Part shown: positions 1 through 9,401 of the stretch, piece after piece | How the letters are laid out: each line of letters opens with the position of its first letter | Numbering within the stretch: the first letter of the stretch is position 1 | Assembly (NCBI GenBank): GCA_963846565.1 | Contig: CAWJWL010000005.1 | Location: 1,550,001 to 1,614,000 of the forward strand | Origin: WHSW01 sp963846565 | GTDB taxonomy: Bacteria > Actinomycetota > Thermoleophilia > Solirubrobacterales > 70-9 | DNA: 64,000 bases | Direction: 5' to 3' | Notes under the pieces: model-generated | Told to the model about the DNA's origin: nothing | Database searches by the model: none | What the model saw: only the letters and a program-made list of their open reading frames with translations | Program-made: the position numbers and the translations under genes

Positions 1-1611
1 CGCGGTCGGCGACGGCCTCGATGCCGCTCACAAGCACGGGATCGTCCACCGGGACGTGAAGCCCGCGAACATCCTGCTCGAGCTCGGCTCCGAGGGCGAG
101 CGGGTCTACCTCACGGATTTCGGCATCGGCCGCCCCTCCGACGCGGCCGGCGCCGGTCTCACCTCGACCGGCGAGGTGATCGGCACCGCCGACTACATCG
201 CCCCCGAGCAGATCCGCGGCCAGCGCGCCGACGCCCGTTCCGACGTGTACACGCTCGGCTGCGTCGCCTGCTTCCTGCTCACCGGCGAGCCGCCCTTCGC
301 GCGCGAGAACCAGCTCGCGACGCTTTACGCGCACGCGAACGCCGAGCGGCCCCGCCCGACCCTGCTCGAGCCGGGCCTGCCCGAGGAGATCGACGACGTG
401 ATCGCTCGCGCGAGCGCCGTCGAGCCCTCCGAGCGCTACGAGACCGCCGGCGAGCTCGGCGCCGCGATCACGGACGCGATCGGCCGCGGCTCGCGGACCT
501 CGACGTCTGCGCCGACTCCGACCGTCGCCGCGCCCGAGACCGTCCAGCTCCCGCCCGAGCCCGTGGGGGCACCGCCACCCGCGAAGCGCCCCCGCGGGCC
601 GCTCTACGCCCTCGGGGCCCTCGGCGCGGTCGCGGCGGTGGCCGTTGCAGTCGTCCTCCTCCCCGGCGGCGACGATGAGGATGGCGGTGCGTCCGGGACC
701 GGCGGGGGCGGTGAGACGGCGCAGGGACAAGAGCTCGAACGGCTCGACGACGTCGACAGCTTCGAGGTCACCGGCGGCGCGCCGGCGAGCGACCTGGTGG
801 CCGGCAAGATCAACGTCCTCGTCCTCTCCGAGGAGGAATCGGCCCTCTTCCGGATCGAGCCCGGCGGACCGAACGAGGGCAAGCCCGCCCAGGAAGACCC
901 GGACCAGATTGCCGAGCCGACCTCGGTGGCGATCGGCTTCGAGTCCGTCTGGGTGACGAGCGGGGGGAGGGCACGCTCCTCCACTACGGACCCGACAGCC
1001 GGGACATTCCGACCCCGATCCCCGTCGGCGCCGACCCGGTCGACGTCGCGGTCGACAAGGCGGTCTGGGTCGCGAACGAGGAGGACTCGACGGTCTCCCG
1101 GGTCGACCCGAGCGCGCTCGAAGAGGCGGCCGTCGAGGTTGACCTGAACGCGCCACCAAGCGCGATCGCCGCCGCCTCGGGCGAGGTCTGGGCGCTGAGC
1201 GTCGCGAACGACACGGTCTTCCGCCTCGATGCCGACGGGACCTCCGTCCGCAACGACACGGGGTTCCCCGCGGGGATCGTTGACCTCGCGGCCGCGGGGG
1301 AGACGCTCTGGGTCGCGAACGAGGAGAGCCGCGAGCTGCAGCCGATGACCCTCGCGCTCGGCGAGCTCGGCGACCGCGTGGAGCTCGAGGGCGAACCGGT
1401 CGCGCTCGCCGGCGACGACGAGTCGCTGTGGGTTGCCGTCCGCGATCCCAACCGCGTCATCCAGGTGGACGCCACCGATCGCCTGCCGGTCGCCAGGGCG
1501 GACCTCGACAGCGCGCCGACCTCGATCTCGATCGCGCCGCCCGGATCTCCCGAGGAGGGTTCGGTCTGGGTGGCCGGCGAGGACGGCACGATCAGCCGGA
1601 TCCGGCCGTAG
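1..1611 (+). CDS. Ser/Thr protein kinase with extracellular propeller-like domain; 5' partial, frameshifted
   Basis: This is the C-terminal part of a PknB-type membrane kinase; the coding frame is open from base 2 and the N-lobe lies upstream of the window. The catalytic loop HRDVKPAN (bases 47-70), DFGIG and APEQ motifs are visible. A Pro-rich linker and one membrane segment (about 600-660) follow, then an outside domain with repeated VWV/LWV strands such as VWVANEEDSTVSRVD and LWVAVRDPNRVIQVD, resembling YVTN or streptogramin-lyase propeller blades. The frame changes at a run of six G at 962-967: the first part reads in frame 2, the rest to the stop at 1609-1611 in frame 1. Because the protein is clean on both sides, a one-base loss in the G run is likely a sequence error. 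Function by family: phosphorylates cytosolic proteins in response to an external cue. The ligand is unknown. Confidence 0.85.
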
Positions 1612-1630
1612 CCTGGAACACTCCCCTCGC

Positions 1631-2356
1631 ATGGCCCCCGTGACGCGAAGCTACGACCGCACCCCCGCCGACGTCCGCCCGGTCTCGATCGAGCCCGGAT
1701 ACGTGCGCACTGCCACCGGGTCCTGCCTGTATGAGCAGGGCGAGACGCGGGTCATCTGCACCGCGAGCGCGACGGCGAAGGTGCCGAAGTGGCTCGAGGG
1801 CAGCGGCCGCGGCTGGGTCACCGCTGAGTACGCGATGCTCCCGGCCTCGACCGGGGACCGCAAGGAACGCGACGTGAAGAAGGGCCGGCCGGACGGGCGC
1901 GCGACCGAGATCCAGCGCCTGATCGGCCGTTCGCTGCGCGGGGTCGTCGACCTGAACAAGCTCAACGAGCACTCGATCTACGTCGACTGCGACGTCCTCC
2001 AGGCCGACGGCGGCACGCGCTGCGCGTCGATCACCGGCGGCTACGTCGCGCTGCGCCTGGCGGCGCAGAAGCTGCTCGCCGACGGGGGCCTCAAGGAGGA
2101 CCCGCTGAACGGCTCGGTCGCCGCGATCTCCTGCGGCATGGTGGGCGGCGAGGTCCTCTGCGACCTCGACTACTCGGAGGACTCGACCGCCGAGGTCGAC
2201 GCGAACATCGTCATCACCGGCGACGGCGGGCTGATCGAGGTGCAGGCGACGGCGGAGCGAACGCCGGTCTCGCGCGCCTCGCTCGACGAGATGCTCGAGC
2301 TCGCCGAGGCCGCCGTGGCGCAGCTCCGTGAGCTGCAAGCGGACGCATGCGGCTGA
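1631..2356 (+). CDS. rph: Ribonuclease PH
   Basis: The 241-residue protein matches the usual length of RNase PH, the phosphorolytic exonuclease that trims tRNA 3' ends. Conserved stretches include RPVSIEPGYVRTATGSCLYE near the N-terminus, GWVTAEYAMLPAST, the RATEIQRLIGRSLR block (about residues 82-95) and DCDVLQADGGTRCASITGG. The ATG at 1631 is chosen because it gives the normal RNase PH N-terminus; the frame is open further upstream but overlaps the kinase gene. The 3' end overlaps rdgB by 10 nt, a pairing of rph and rdgB that is common in bacteria. Confidence 0.96.
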   Translation: MAPVTRSYDRTPADVRPVSIEPGYVRTATGSCLYEQGETRVICTASATAKVPKWLEGSGRGWVTAEYAMLPASTGDRKERDVKKGRPDGRATEIQRLIGRSLRGVVDLNKLNEHSIYVDCDVLQADGGTRCASITGGYVALRLAAQKLLADGGLKEDPLNGSVAAISCGMVGGEVLCDLDYSEDSTAEVDANIVITGDGGLIEVQATAERTPVSRASLDEMLELAEAAVAQLRELQADACG

Positions 2357-2952
2357 TCGTCGCGACCCGCAACGACCACAAGCTGCGCGAGCTCGGCGAG
2401 ATCCTCGACGGGATCGAGTTGCTGCCGCTGCCCGACGACGTCGAGCTGCCGCCGGAGACGGGCGAGACGTTCGCCGAGAACGCGCTGATCAAGGCCCGCG
2501 CGGCGCGGGCGGCAACCGGCGAGGCGGCGATCGGCGACGACTCCGGGATCGCGGCCTATGCGCTCGGCGGTCGGCCGGGCGTGCGCTCGGCCCGCTACGC
2601 CGGCGAGGACGCCACCGACGAGGACAACCTCAACCTGCTGATCGAGGAGCTCCGCGACGCGGTTGACCGTTCGGTTGCCTACGTCTGCGTGATCGCGCAC
2701 GTCGACGCGGGTGGCGAGGAGTCCCGTCACGAGTCCCTTTACGAGGGCCGCTGCGAGGGCGAGCTGATTCTCGAGCCGCGCGGCGGCGGTGGCTTCGGCT
2801 ACGACCCGGCCTTCGTCCCGCATGCCCTCGGAGCCCAGGACTCGCGGACGATGGCCGAGCTCTCGCCGGAGGAGAAGCACGCGATCAGCCACCGGGGGAT
2901 CGCCGCGCGGCTGCTGGCTCGCGCACTGAAGACCGGTAGCGAAGCGCCGTGA
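2347..2952 (+). CDS. rdgB: dITP/XTP pyrophosphatase (RdgB/HAM1)
   Basis: This 201-residue protein removes non-canonical purine nucleotides (dITP, XTP) from the pool by hydrolysis to the monophosphate. The N-terminal ATRNDHKLRELGEIL nucleotide-binding motif, the DDSGI metal/catalytic motif (about residues 67-71), the GVRSARYAG stretch and GFGYDPAFVPH near the C-terminus are all family hallmarks. It overlaps the rph stop by 10 nt and its own stop overlaps the next GTG start (GTGA), so the three genes are probably one operon. Confidence 0.96.
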   Translation: MRLIVATRNDHKLRELGEILDGIELLPLPDDVELPPETGETFAENALIKARAARAATGEAAIGDDSGIAAYALGGRPGVRSARYAGEDATDEDNLNLLIEELRDAVDRSVAYVCVIAHVDAGGEESRHESLYEGRCEGELILEPRGGGGFGYDPAFVPHALGAQDSRTMAELSPEEKHAISHRGIAARLLARALKTGSEAP

Positions 2953-3866
2953 TCCAGACCAAGGCCGGAGCGGCCGGACTCTCGATCGTCTCCAACGCGA
3001 TCCTGATCGCGCTAAAGCTCGCCGCCGGCGCGATCACCGGCTCGATCGCGATCATCACCGAGGCGATCCACTCCGCGATCGACCTGCTCGCGTCGGTGAT
3101 CGCCTTGATCTCGGTGCGACGCGCCGACGAGCCGCCCGACGCCGAGCATCCCTACGGCCACCAGCGGGTCGAGAACCTGGCCGCGGCGATCGAGGGAATG
3201 CTCATCCTCGTCGGCGCCGGGATCATCGTCTTCGAGGCGACCAGGCGGCTCGTGACGGGCAGCGAGCTCGAGGAGCTCGGGGTCGGCCTCGCCGTGATCG
3301 GCTTCTCGATGCTCGCCAACCTGTTCGTGTCCGGCTTCCTCTACAGCCGGGCGAAGGCGCTCGACTCGGCTGCGCTCGAGGCCGACGCGGCCCACCTGCG
3401 CACCGACGCGTTCACGTCGGCCGGCGTCTTCGTCGGCCTCGCCCTGGTCGAGATCACGGGCGAGCCCGCCTTCGACGCGATCGCCGCGCTCGCCGTGGCC
3501 GCCGCGATCGTCGTCGCCGGCGTCCGCATCCTCAGCCGCTCCGGCCGCGTCCTCGTCGACGAGGCACCCCCGCCCGCAGAGCTCGACCAGATCGAGGCGG
3601 CGATCGCCGCCGAGCGCACCCATCACCCGGAGATCTGCGGGTATCACAAGCTCCGCGCGCGCCGCGGCGGCGCGCAGCGCTACATCGACTTCCACCTCCA
3701 GTTCCGCAAGGGGACGACGCTCGAGCTCGCGCACGAGCTCGCGCACGAGGTCCGCTCCTCGATCGAACGGGCGATCCCGCACTCCGAGGTCCTCATCCAC
3801 GCGGAGCCGGAGGAGTCGCTACGGCCGCCCGACGAAGAGGCCAAGGGCCCCTATCGGGCGGGCTGA
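2949..3866 (+). CDS. Cation diffusion facilitator (CDF) family metal transporter
   Basis: The 305-residue membrane protein exchanges divalent metal (Zn, Fe, Co or Mn in this family) for protons. An N-terminal block of membrane segments carries the HSAIDLLASV motif followed by PDAEHPYGHQRVENLAA, the classic CDF loop with HPYGH. A second metal-site helix, DAAHLRTDAFTSAGV, matches the HxxxD site of the family. The C-terminal cytoplasmic domain runs from about residue 205. The GTG start overlaps the rdgB stop by 4 nt, implying translational coupling. Which metal is moved cannot be read from the sequence. Confidence 0.93.
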   Translation: MIQTKAGAAGLSIVSNAILIALKLAAGAITGSIAIITEAIHSAIDLLASVIALISVRRADEPPDAEHPYGHQRVENLAAAIEGMLILVGAGIIVFEATRRLVTGSELEELGVGLAVIGFSMLANLFVSGFLYSRAKALDSAALEADAAHLRTDAFTSAGVFVGLALVEITGEPAFDAIAALAVAAAIVVAGVRILSRSGRVLVDEAPPPAELDQIEAAIAAERTHHPEICGYHKLRARRGGAQRYIDFHLQFRKGTTLELAHELAHEVRSSIERAIPHSEVLIHAEPEESLRPPDEEAKGPYRAG

Positions 3867-3965
3867 GACCCGAAACCTCAGCTACACCTAGCGCGCAACG
3901 CACCCCACTTGGCCGGATAGCCGCACCATCTGCGACCGCCGCCTGGGCTACTTTGCGCGGCGATC

Positions 3966-6171
3966 GTGTCCGCCTTTGCGTCATTCGTCACCGGCCGCCG
4001 CTCCAAGTGGGTAGTCCTCGCCCTCTGGATCGTCATCGCCTTCGCGCTCTTCCCGGTCGGCGCGAAGCTCTCCGACGAGACCCAGGACGACACCCAGTCC
4101 TACCTGCCCGAGAGCGCCGAGTCGACCGAGGTCGTCGAGATCCTCGACTCCGAGTTCCCCGACGGTGAGACGACCCAGGGCCTGATCGTCTACAAGCGCG
4201 AGGGTGGCCTGACGCCGGCCGATCAGGAGAAGATCGCGGCTGATGCGGCGGAGGTCGAGGCGCTCCCCGAAGAGGACCTACCGCTGGTGCAGCCGCCGAC
4301 GGTGCCGTTCACCCCCCAGGCGCCGCCCGAGCTCGTCGCCCCCGACGGCGGCGTCGCCTACACCGTCCTCGTCGTCCCGACCGACTTCGAGAAGCAGGCC
4401 GACCAGGGCAAGGCCGTCCGCGAGATCACCGGCCAGGGAGAGGACGGGCTCGAGGTTCTCGTCTCCGGCGACCTCGGGTTCTCCGCCGACGCTGAGGAGG
4501 TCTTCGGCGAGCTCGACACGAAGCTCCTGATCGCCACAGTCCTGCTCGTCCTCGTCCTGCTCGGCGCGATCTACCGCGCCCTGTTCGTCGCGCTGACGCC
4601 GATCATCGTCGTCTTCCTCGCCTACGGCGTCGCCACCGCCGCGGTCTACGCGCTCGCGAAGTCGGGCTCGACCGTCTCGTCGAACGGCACCACGATCCTC
4701 GTCGTGCTCATGTTCGGGGTGGGGACCGACTACTGCCTGTTGCTCGTCTCCAGATACCGCGAGGAGCTACGGCGAATAGAGGACAAGCACGCGGCTGCGC
4801 AAAAGGCGCTGGCGCGCACCGGCCCCACGATCCTCGCCTCGGGGCTGACGGTCTCGCTCGCGATGCTGACCCTGACGCTCGCCGACGCACGCCTCACCTC
4901 GACGCTCGGCCCCGTGGCTGCGATCGGCGTCTTCTCCGGGATGGTCGCCGGGCTGACGCTGCTGCCGGCTCTCTTGACGATCTTCGGCCGCAAGGGCTTC
5001 TGGCCGCGCGGCAACACCGTCGCCTTCGACCCGGCGTCGGATGCCTCAACCGACGCCCGCCCCGGCGTCTGGCGGCGCTTCGGCGACAAGGTGCTGCACA
5101 GGCCCGGTCTGGCGCTCACGGTCACGGGCGCCGCCTTCGTGATCGGTGCCCTCGGCCTCTTCGCGTACAAGGTCGACTACTCGACCACGGGCTTCTTCAA
5201 GAAGTCCGTCGAGAGCGTCGAGGCGTTCGAGATCCTCGAGCAGAGCTTCCCTGCCGGCACCCTGGCGCCGACCACGATCCTGCTCCACCGCGAGGACGGG
5301 AACTTCACCGAGGCCGACGTCGCCGCCGCGGCCGAGGCGGTCGAGGGCGTCGACGGGGTCGCGTTGGTCTCCGAAACCGGTCGCGGATCGACCGACGGCG
5401 CCTACGCGAGCCTCGACGTGATCCTCGAGGACGACCCATACACCAAGGACGCGCTCAGCATCGTCCCGGAGATCCGCGAGAGCCTCGAGGACCTCCCGTC
5501 CGGGCCTGACCGCGCTCGTCGGCGGCGGCTCGGCGATCTCCTACGACTTCGACCAGGCGATCGAGTCCGACCTGAAGCTGATCGCACCGATCGCGCTGCT
5601 CGTGATCGCGATCATCCTCGCGATCCTGCTGCGGGCGATCGTCGCCCCGCTGGTGCTGATCGCGAGCGTCATCCTCAGCTTCCTCTGCACCATCGGCCTC
5701 TCGATGCTCTTCATCCGCTTCGTCGTCGGCGACGCGGGCGTCGACGCCTCGATCCCCACCTTCGCCTTCATCTTCCTCGTAGCGCTCGGGATCGACTACA
5801 CGATCTTCCTCATGGCGCGCGTGCGCGAGGAGGCGCGCACCTACGGCACCCGGGAGGGGACCCTGCGCGCGATCAGCGCCACCGGTCCGGTGATCACGAG
5901 CGCCGGGGTCATCCTCGCCGGCACCTTCTCGGTCCTGATGACCCTGCCGGTCACCTACACCTTCGACCTCGGATTCATGGTCGCGCTCGGGATCCTGCTC
6001 GACACCTTCATCGTCCGGACGATCATGGTGCCGGCCGCCGTCGAGCTGATCGGCGACAAGATCTGGTGGCCCTCGACCGCCTCGGCGGGTGGCGCGATCC
6101 ACGAGGACACGGGGGAGCACCCCCAGGTCGCGCCGCCGCCACCGGAGCAGCCGCCGCCGCCAACGTCGTAG
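3966..6171 (+). CDS. MMPL/RND-family transporter, one frameshift
   Basis: This is a two-half RND-type transporter of the MMPL group, which in actinobacteria exports lipids or drugs. Each half has a first membrane helix, a large periplasmic loop (starting about residues 35 and 410) and a bundle of helices. GVGTDYCLLLVSRYREELRR and ALGIDYTIFLMARVREEART are the paired motifs of the two halves. The frame changes at 5502-5504, where GGG probably should be GG; after it the protein resumes as GLTALVGGGSAISYDFDQA in the +1 frame and ends at 6171. With the shift repaired the product is about 734 residues, normal for the family. The GTG start at 3966 follows TACTTT at 3949-3954. Confidence 0.9.
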
Positions 6172-6178
6172 CCGTAGG

Positions 6179-6322
6179 TCAGGTCAGGTTGACCGCGGCC
6201 GAGAGCCCGACCGCCGTGACGACGATCGAGTACCCGGTGTAGCCGCTGATCGCGAGCAGCAGCGCCGCGACGGCGCAGATGACGACGATCGTCAGCCAGG
6301 AGGCTCTTCCGAGGGTGCTCAC
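6179..6322 (-). CDS. Small two-helix membrane protein, unknown
   Basis: A 47-residue hydrophobic protein reading VSTLGRASWLTIVVICAVAA and onward, with two probable membrane helices and the C-terminus SAAVNLT. The GTG at 6322 is preferred because the hydrophobic part begins just after it. It is divergent to, and only 20 nt from, the GTG of the next gene, so the two would share a very compact control region. I do not recognise a family. It could also be chance coding on the reverse strand, but two clean helices argue for a gene. Confidence 0.5.
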   Translation of the reverse strand: MSTLGRASWLTIVVICAVAALLLAISGYTGYSIVVTAVGLSAAVNLT

Positions 6323-6328
6323 CGCCGC

Positions 6329-6334
6329 TATTGT
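6329..6334 (+). promoter_or_regulatory. Putative -10 element TATTGT
   Basis: TATTGT sits 7 nt before the GTG at 6342 and there is no purine-rich ribosome site in between. The spacing suits a leaderless transcript and supports the GTG as the start. Confidence 0.45.
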
Positions 6335-6341
6335 CGCCGAC

Positions 6342-6722
6342 GTGCCAGACCGAGCGCTCGCAGACCAGGCGGACCGGGCGCGCACCTCTCCCAGCGCCGC
6401 CGACGCCGAGGTCGCGATCGCCCGCCTGCGGGCGATGTCGCCCGACCTGCGCGGCTGCGTGATCCTCGATCCCGAGGGCGAGGCGCTCGGCGCCAGTCAC
6501 GATCTCGCGCGCTGGGCCGAGGCCGGGCGGGCGCTGCTGGCCGCTGCCGACGCGGCGGCTGCCGAGCCGGTGACTCAGGCCCACGTCGGCACCGAGGACG
6601 GTGAGGCGTTCGTGCTCCGAGACCGTGGCTACGCGCTGATCGCCGCGGCGGAGCGCTTCGCGCTCACCTCGCTCCTCTTCTTCGACATCCGCGTCGTCCT
6701 CTCCGACCTCGTCGACGCCTGA
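6342..6722 (+). CDS. Roadblock/LC7-like small protein (tentative)
   Basis: A 126-residue soluble protein. The stretch ADAEVAIARLRAMSPDLRGCVILDPEGEALGAS, the central Ala-rich helix and the ending FALTSLLFFDIRVVLSDLVDA have the alternating helix/strand look of Roadblock/LC7 proteins, which act as partners of small Ras-like GTPases. No GTPase gene lies beside it, so the function stays open. The ATG at 6279 would add 21 residues but the -10-like TATTGT at 6329 favours the GTG at 6342. The stop overlaps the next ATG (TGATG), so the two are coupled. Confidence 0.6.
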   Translation: MPDRALADQADRARTSPSAADAEVAIARLRAMSPDLRGCVILDPEGEALGASHDLARWAEAGRALLAAADAAAAEPVTQAHVGTEDGEAFVLRDRGYALIAAAERFALTSLLFFDIRVVLSDLVDA

Positions 6723-6931
6723 TGCCGCCGAAGCCACACCGCGCGCTCCTCGACCGGGTCACGGGCTACGCCGACGAGGCCGCCGCTTTCCTGCGCCGCC
6801 GGCGGACCAACCGAGAGCCGTTCGCCCGTGTCTACACGCCCGGCGGCGGGGTCATCCCGTTCGGCGCCGATACCGAGGAGGGACGCGAGCTCTTTCTCGC
6901 CGCGGCCGACGTACTTGACACGGCGCGATAA
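6722..6931 (+). CDS. Small protein of unknown function
   Basis: A 69-residue basic protein beginning MPPKPHRALLDRVTGYADEA, translationally coupled to the Roadblock-like gene through a TGATG overlap. It contains RRRRTNREPFARVYTPGGG and an acidic helix-like C-terminus. No membrane segment or known motif is seen. The coupling suggests it works with its upstream neighbour. Confidence 0.6.
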   Translation: MPPKPHRALLDRVTGYADEAAAFLRRRRTNREPFARVYTPGGGVIPFGADTEEGRELFLAAADVLDTAR

Positions 6932-6965
6932 TCTCAGCGGACCACCAACCTTGATCGGGGGATCA

Positions 6966-7955
6966 GTGACTCGCAGGATGCGAATCGGAATCGTCGTGCC
7001 GGGCCTGGCCATAATCGGCGCTGTCGCCGTGGGCGTGTTCTCGTCCGGTTCAGCCGCAAAGCCGCCCGCGCCCGTGCTCGGCAATCCGTGCGGCGCTTTC
7101 CCGCTCTTCACCGGTGGCCTCGGTCTCGCCTCGGCGCCCGACCAGACCGCGTGGAACCAGGACATCTCCCAATCCCCGGTCGCCGCGAACTCGGACGCGG
7201 TCATCGGCGGCCTGCCCGGCGAGCTGCATCCGGACTTCGGGTCACCGCGCCAGTACGGGATCCCGTACACGGTCGTCGGCGCAAAGGCGAAGAAGGTCAA
7301 GGTCAAGTTCATCGCCTACCCCGGCGAGTCCGACAAGGGCCCGTATCGGATCCCGCTCACCGCGCCGATCGAGGGCGGCAAGAACGCCGACGGCGATCGC
7401 CACGTCATCGCTTACGACAAGTCCCGCTGTCTCCTCTACGAGCTCTTCAACGCTCGCCCGAACAAGAAGCGCAACCGCTGGGAGGCGGACGGCGGCGCGA
7501 TCTGGGACCTGAAGAGCGCCGGCCTGCGGACGGCGGGCTGGACCTCCGCCGACGCCGCCGGACTCCCGATCTTCCCCGGCCTCGTCCGCTATGACGAGGT
7601 CGCCGCGGGCGCCGTCAACCACGCGATCCGTCTCACCTTCGCCTCCTCCCGCGACGCCTACATCAACCCCGCCAGTCATTGCGCCGGGAACACCAACTCG
7701 GCGACCGTGCCGCCGATGGGGATGCGCTTCCGGTTGAAGGCGAGCTACGACATCGCCGCCATCACAGGCCAGGCGCGCGTGATCGCCGAGGCGCTCAAGC
7801 GCTACGGCCTGATCATGGCCGACAACGGCTCCGACTGGTACTTCTCGGGCAGCACCGACCCACGCTGGAACGACAACGATCTCAACCAGCTCAAGGAGAT
7901 CCCGCCCTCGGCATTCGAGGTCGTCGCCTCGCAGGCGGAGGCGGTCACCTGCTGA
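6966..7955 (+). CDS. Secreted protein of unknown function
   Basis: The GTG at 6966 gives a 329-residue protein with a short basic start (VTRRMRIGIVVPG) and a hydrophobic stretch ending near FSSGSAAKPP, consistent with a signal peptide or membrane anchor. The mature part has features repeated in secreted proteins of unknown role in actinobacteria and myxobacteria: GIPYTVV, YRIPLTAPIEGG, DRHVIAYDKSRCLLYELFNA, WDLKSAGLR, TSADAAGLPIFPGLVRYDE and AVNHAIRLTF. Near the end YGLIMADNGSDWYFSG is well ordered. It has four Cys that could pair outside the cell. I do not recognise a named domain. Confidence 0.7.
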   Translation: MTRRMRIGIVVPGLAIIGAVAVGVFSSGSAAKPPAPVLGNPCGAFPLFTGGLGLASAPDQTAWNQDISQSPVAANSDAVIGGLPGELHPDFGSPRQYGIPYTVVGAKAKKVKVKFIAYPGESDKGPYRIPLTAPIEGGKNADGDRHVIAYDKSRCLLYELFNARPNKKRNRWEADGGAIWDLKSAGLRTAGWTSADAAGLPIFPGLVRYDEVAAGAVNHAIRLTFASSRDAYINPASHCAGNTNSATVPPMGMRFRLKASYDIAAITGQARVIAEALKRYGLIMADNGSDWYFSGSTDPRWNDNDLNQLKEIPPSAFEVVASQAEAVTC

Positions 7956-7983
7956 AGGCCCGCGCTACGGGCTGAGGTCCGCC

Positions 7984-8009
7984 ATTGCGAGTACTATGGT
8001 GCTCGCAAT
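7984..8009. promoter_or_regulatory. 26-nt palindrome before the ATPase gene
   Basis: ATTGCGAG (7984-7991) and CTCGCAAT (8002-8009) are perfect inverted arms; inner AC and GT also pair, leaving only a few central bases unpaired. The element ends one base before the ATG at 8011 and contains an in-frame ATG at 7996. It could be an operator for an autoregulator or a hairpin that hides the start. Its lower GC than the flanks makes it stand out. Confidence 0.7.
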
Positions 8010-8010
8010 T

Positions 8011-9207
8011 ATGGCGAAAGCAATAAGAGCGCCCACCAACCCGTTCAGCTACGGCGGCCTCGCGCTGGATGAGGCCTTCGCCGACCGCGAGGCCGAGGTC
8101 CAGGACCTGAAGGCCGACGCGCTCAACGGCCAGGACGTCGTCGTCTTCGCGCCGCGGCGCTACGGCAAGTCCTCACTCGTGTGGCGGACGATGCAGGAGC
8201 TCGCCGCCGCCGACGCGCTCGTCGCCTACGTCAACCTGATGACGACGCCGACCCGGCAGAAGCTCGCCGAGAAGCTTGCCGCCGCGATCTACGAGCACGT
8301 CGCCTCGCCGCTCGAACGGGCAAAGGAGGCGGCGCTCAGTCCCTTCCGCGGGCTGCGGATCGTGCCGCAGGTAACGGTCAGCCCCGAGGACGGCGCCTAC
8401 AGCTTCTCCTTCGGCGTCGAGCACTCACCGGCCGACATCGACGCCACCCTCGAGCGCCTGCTCGAGCTGCCGGCCGAGCTCGCCGCAAAGAGCAAAGGAC
8501 GGACCAAGCGCCGCGTCGTGATCGTCTTCGACGAGTTCCAGGAGATACAGACCATCGACCCCGGCCTGCCAAAGCTGATGCGGACGATCTTCGAGCAGCA
8601 GCCGGAGGTCTCCCGCATCTACCTCGGCTCGCGCCGCCACATGATGGAGCGGATCTTCAACGACGAGAACGAGCCCTTCTGGCGCTCGGCGAAGAAGGTC
8701 GAGCTCGGCCCGATCGACCCGAAGCTGTGGAAGCCGTTCATCGCCAAGCGGTTCAAGAAGACGCGCAAGAAGGCCGCCCCGGCGACGATCGACGGCCTCC
8801 TCGCCCGCACCGCCGGCCACCCCTACGCGACCCAGGAGCTCTGCTACTTCCTCTGGGAGCAGACCCCCTTCGACGGCGAGGCGGGAGAGGCCGAGCTCGA
8901 CGCCGCGCTCCGGGCCGTCCTGCGCTCGGAGTCGGCCCACTTCGCCGCGAGATGGGACGACGCCTCGGCGGCCCAGAAGCAGGTGCTCCAGGCCCTGGCG
9001 GCCGAACCGGGCCGGCCGCTGACGACTGCGTATCGGTCGCGTCAGGCGCTCCCGCCCCAGGCGACCGTGCAATCGACACTCCGGGTTCTGGTGCAGCGCG
9101 AGCTCGTCGCTCGCGGCGAGGGGCGCGAGTACGCGATTTCGGAGCCCTTCTTTGCCGAGTGGATCCGCGCCTTGGATGAGGAGCCGGATGAGCTGGCGCG
9201 GGGGTAG
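8011..9207 (+). CDS. STAND/archaeal-type P-loop ATPase
   Basis: A 398-residue ATPase. The Walker A motif is FAPRRYGKSSL (about residues 45-55) and the Walker B motif RRVVIVFDEFQEI (about 168-180); a sensor-like YLGSRRHMMERIF follows. The block PFIAKRFKKTRKKAAPATIDGLLARTAGHPYATQELCYFLW resembles the C-terminal lobe of the archaeal ATPase group (PF01637-like). The end forms a winged-helix-like domain with ALAAEPGRPLTTAYRS and LRVLVQRELVARGEGREYAISEPFFAEWI. The ATG at 8011 is preferred over the in-frame ATG at 7996, which lies inside the palindrome. The gene stands alone. Members of this family are often mobile or patchy in distribution; the cellular role is unknown. Confidence 0.8.
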   Translation: MAKAIRAPTNPFSYGGLALDEAFADREAEVQDLKADALNGQDVVVFAPRRYGKSSLVWRTMQELAAADALVAYVNLMTTPTRQKLAEKLAAAIYEHVASPLERAKEAALSPFRGLRIVPQVTVSPEDGAYSFSFGVEHSPADIDATLERLLELPAELAAKSKGRTKRRVVIVFDEFQEIQTIDPGLPKLMRTIFEQQPEVSRIYLGSRRHMMERIFNDENEPFWRSAKKVELGPIDPKLWKPFIAKRFKKTRKKAAPATIDGLLARTAGHPYATQELCYFLWEQTPFDGEAGEAELDAALRAVLRSESAHFAARWDDASAAQKQVLQALAAEPGRPLTTAYRSRQALPPQATVQSTLRVLVQRELVARGEGREYAISEPFFAEWIRALDEEPDELARG

Positions 9208-9401
9208 ATCTACTCAGTAGTCCGGAGTCCTTTTTTGCGCTATTTGCGATCGATGTCGTGATCTCCGGCCCACGTCTGCCCGCCGAGGGTTAACGATGGG
9301 TGCGGCATGTAAACGACCGCGCTTTCGAATCGAGACCAACGGCGAATGGGGTTTCGGGGGCAAGAGATCGAGGTTCGGGCTTGTCCGGAGTGGGACAAGT
9401 G

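Noticed and set aside
604..1632. Long reverse-strand open frame of 342 residues
   Set aside because: It mirrors the kinase gene, has no recognisable motifs and the Arg/Asp-rich make-up typical of antisense frames in high-GC DNA.
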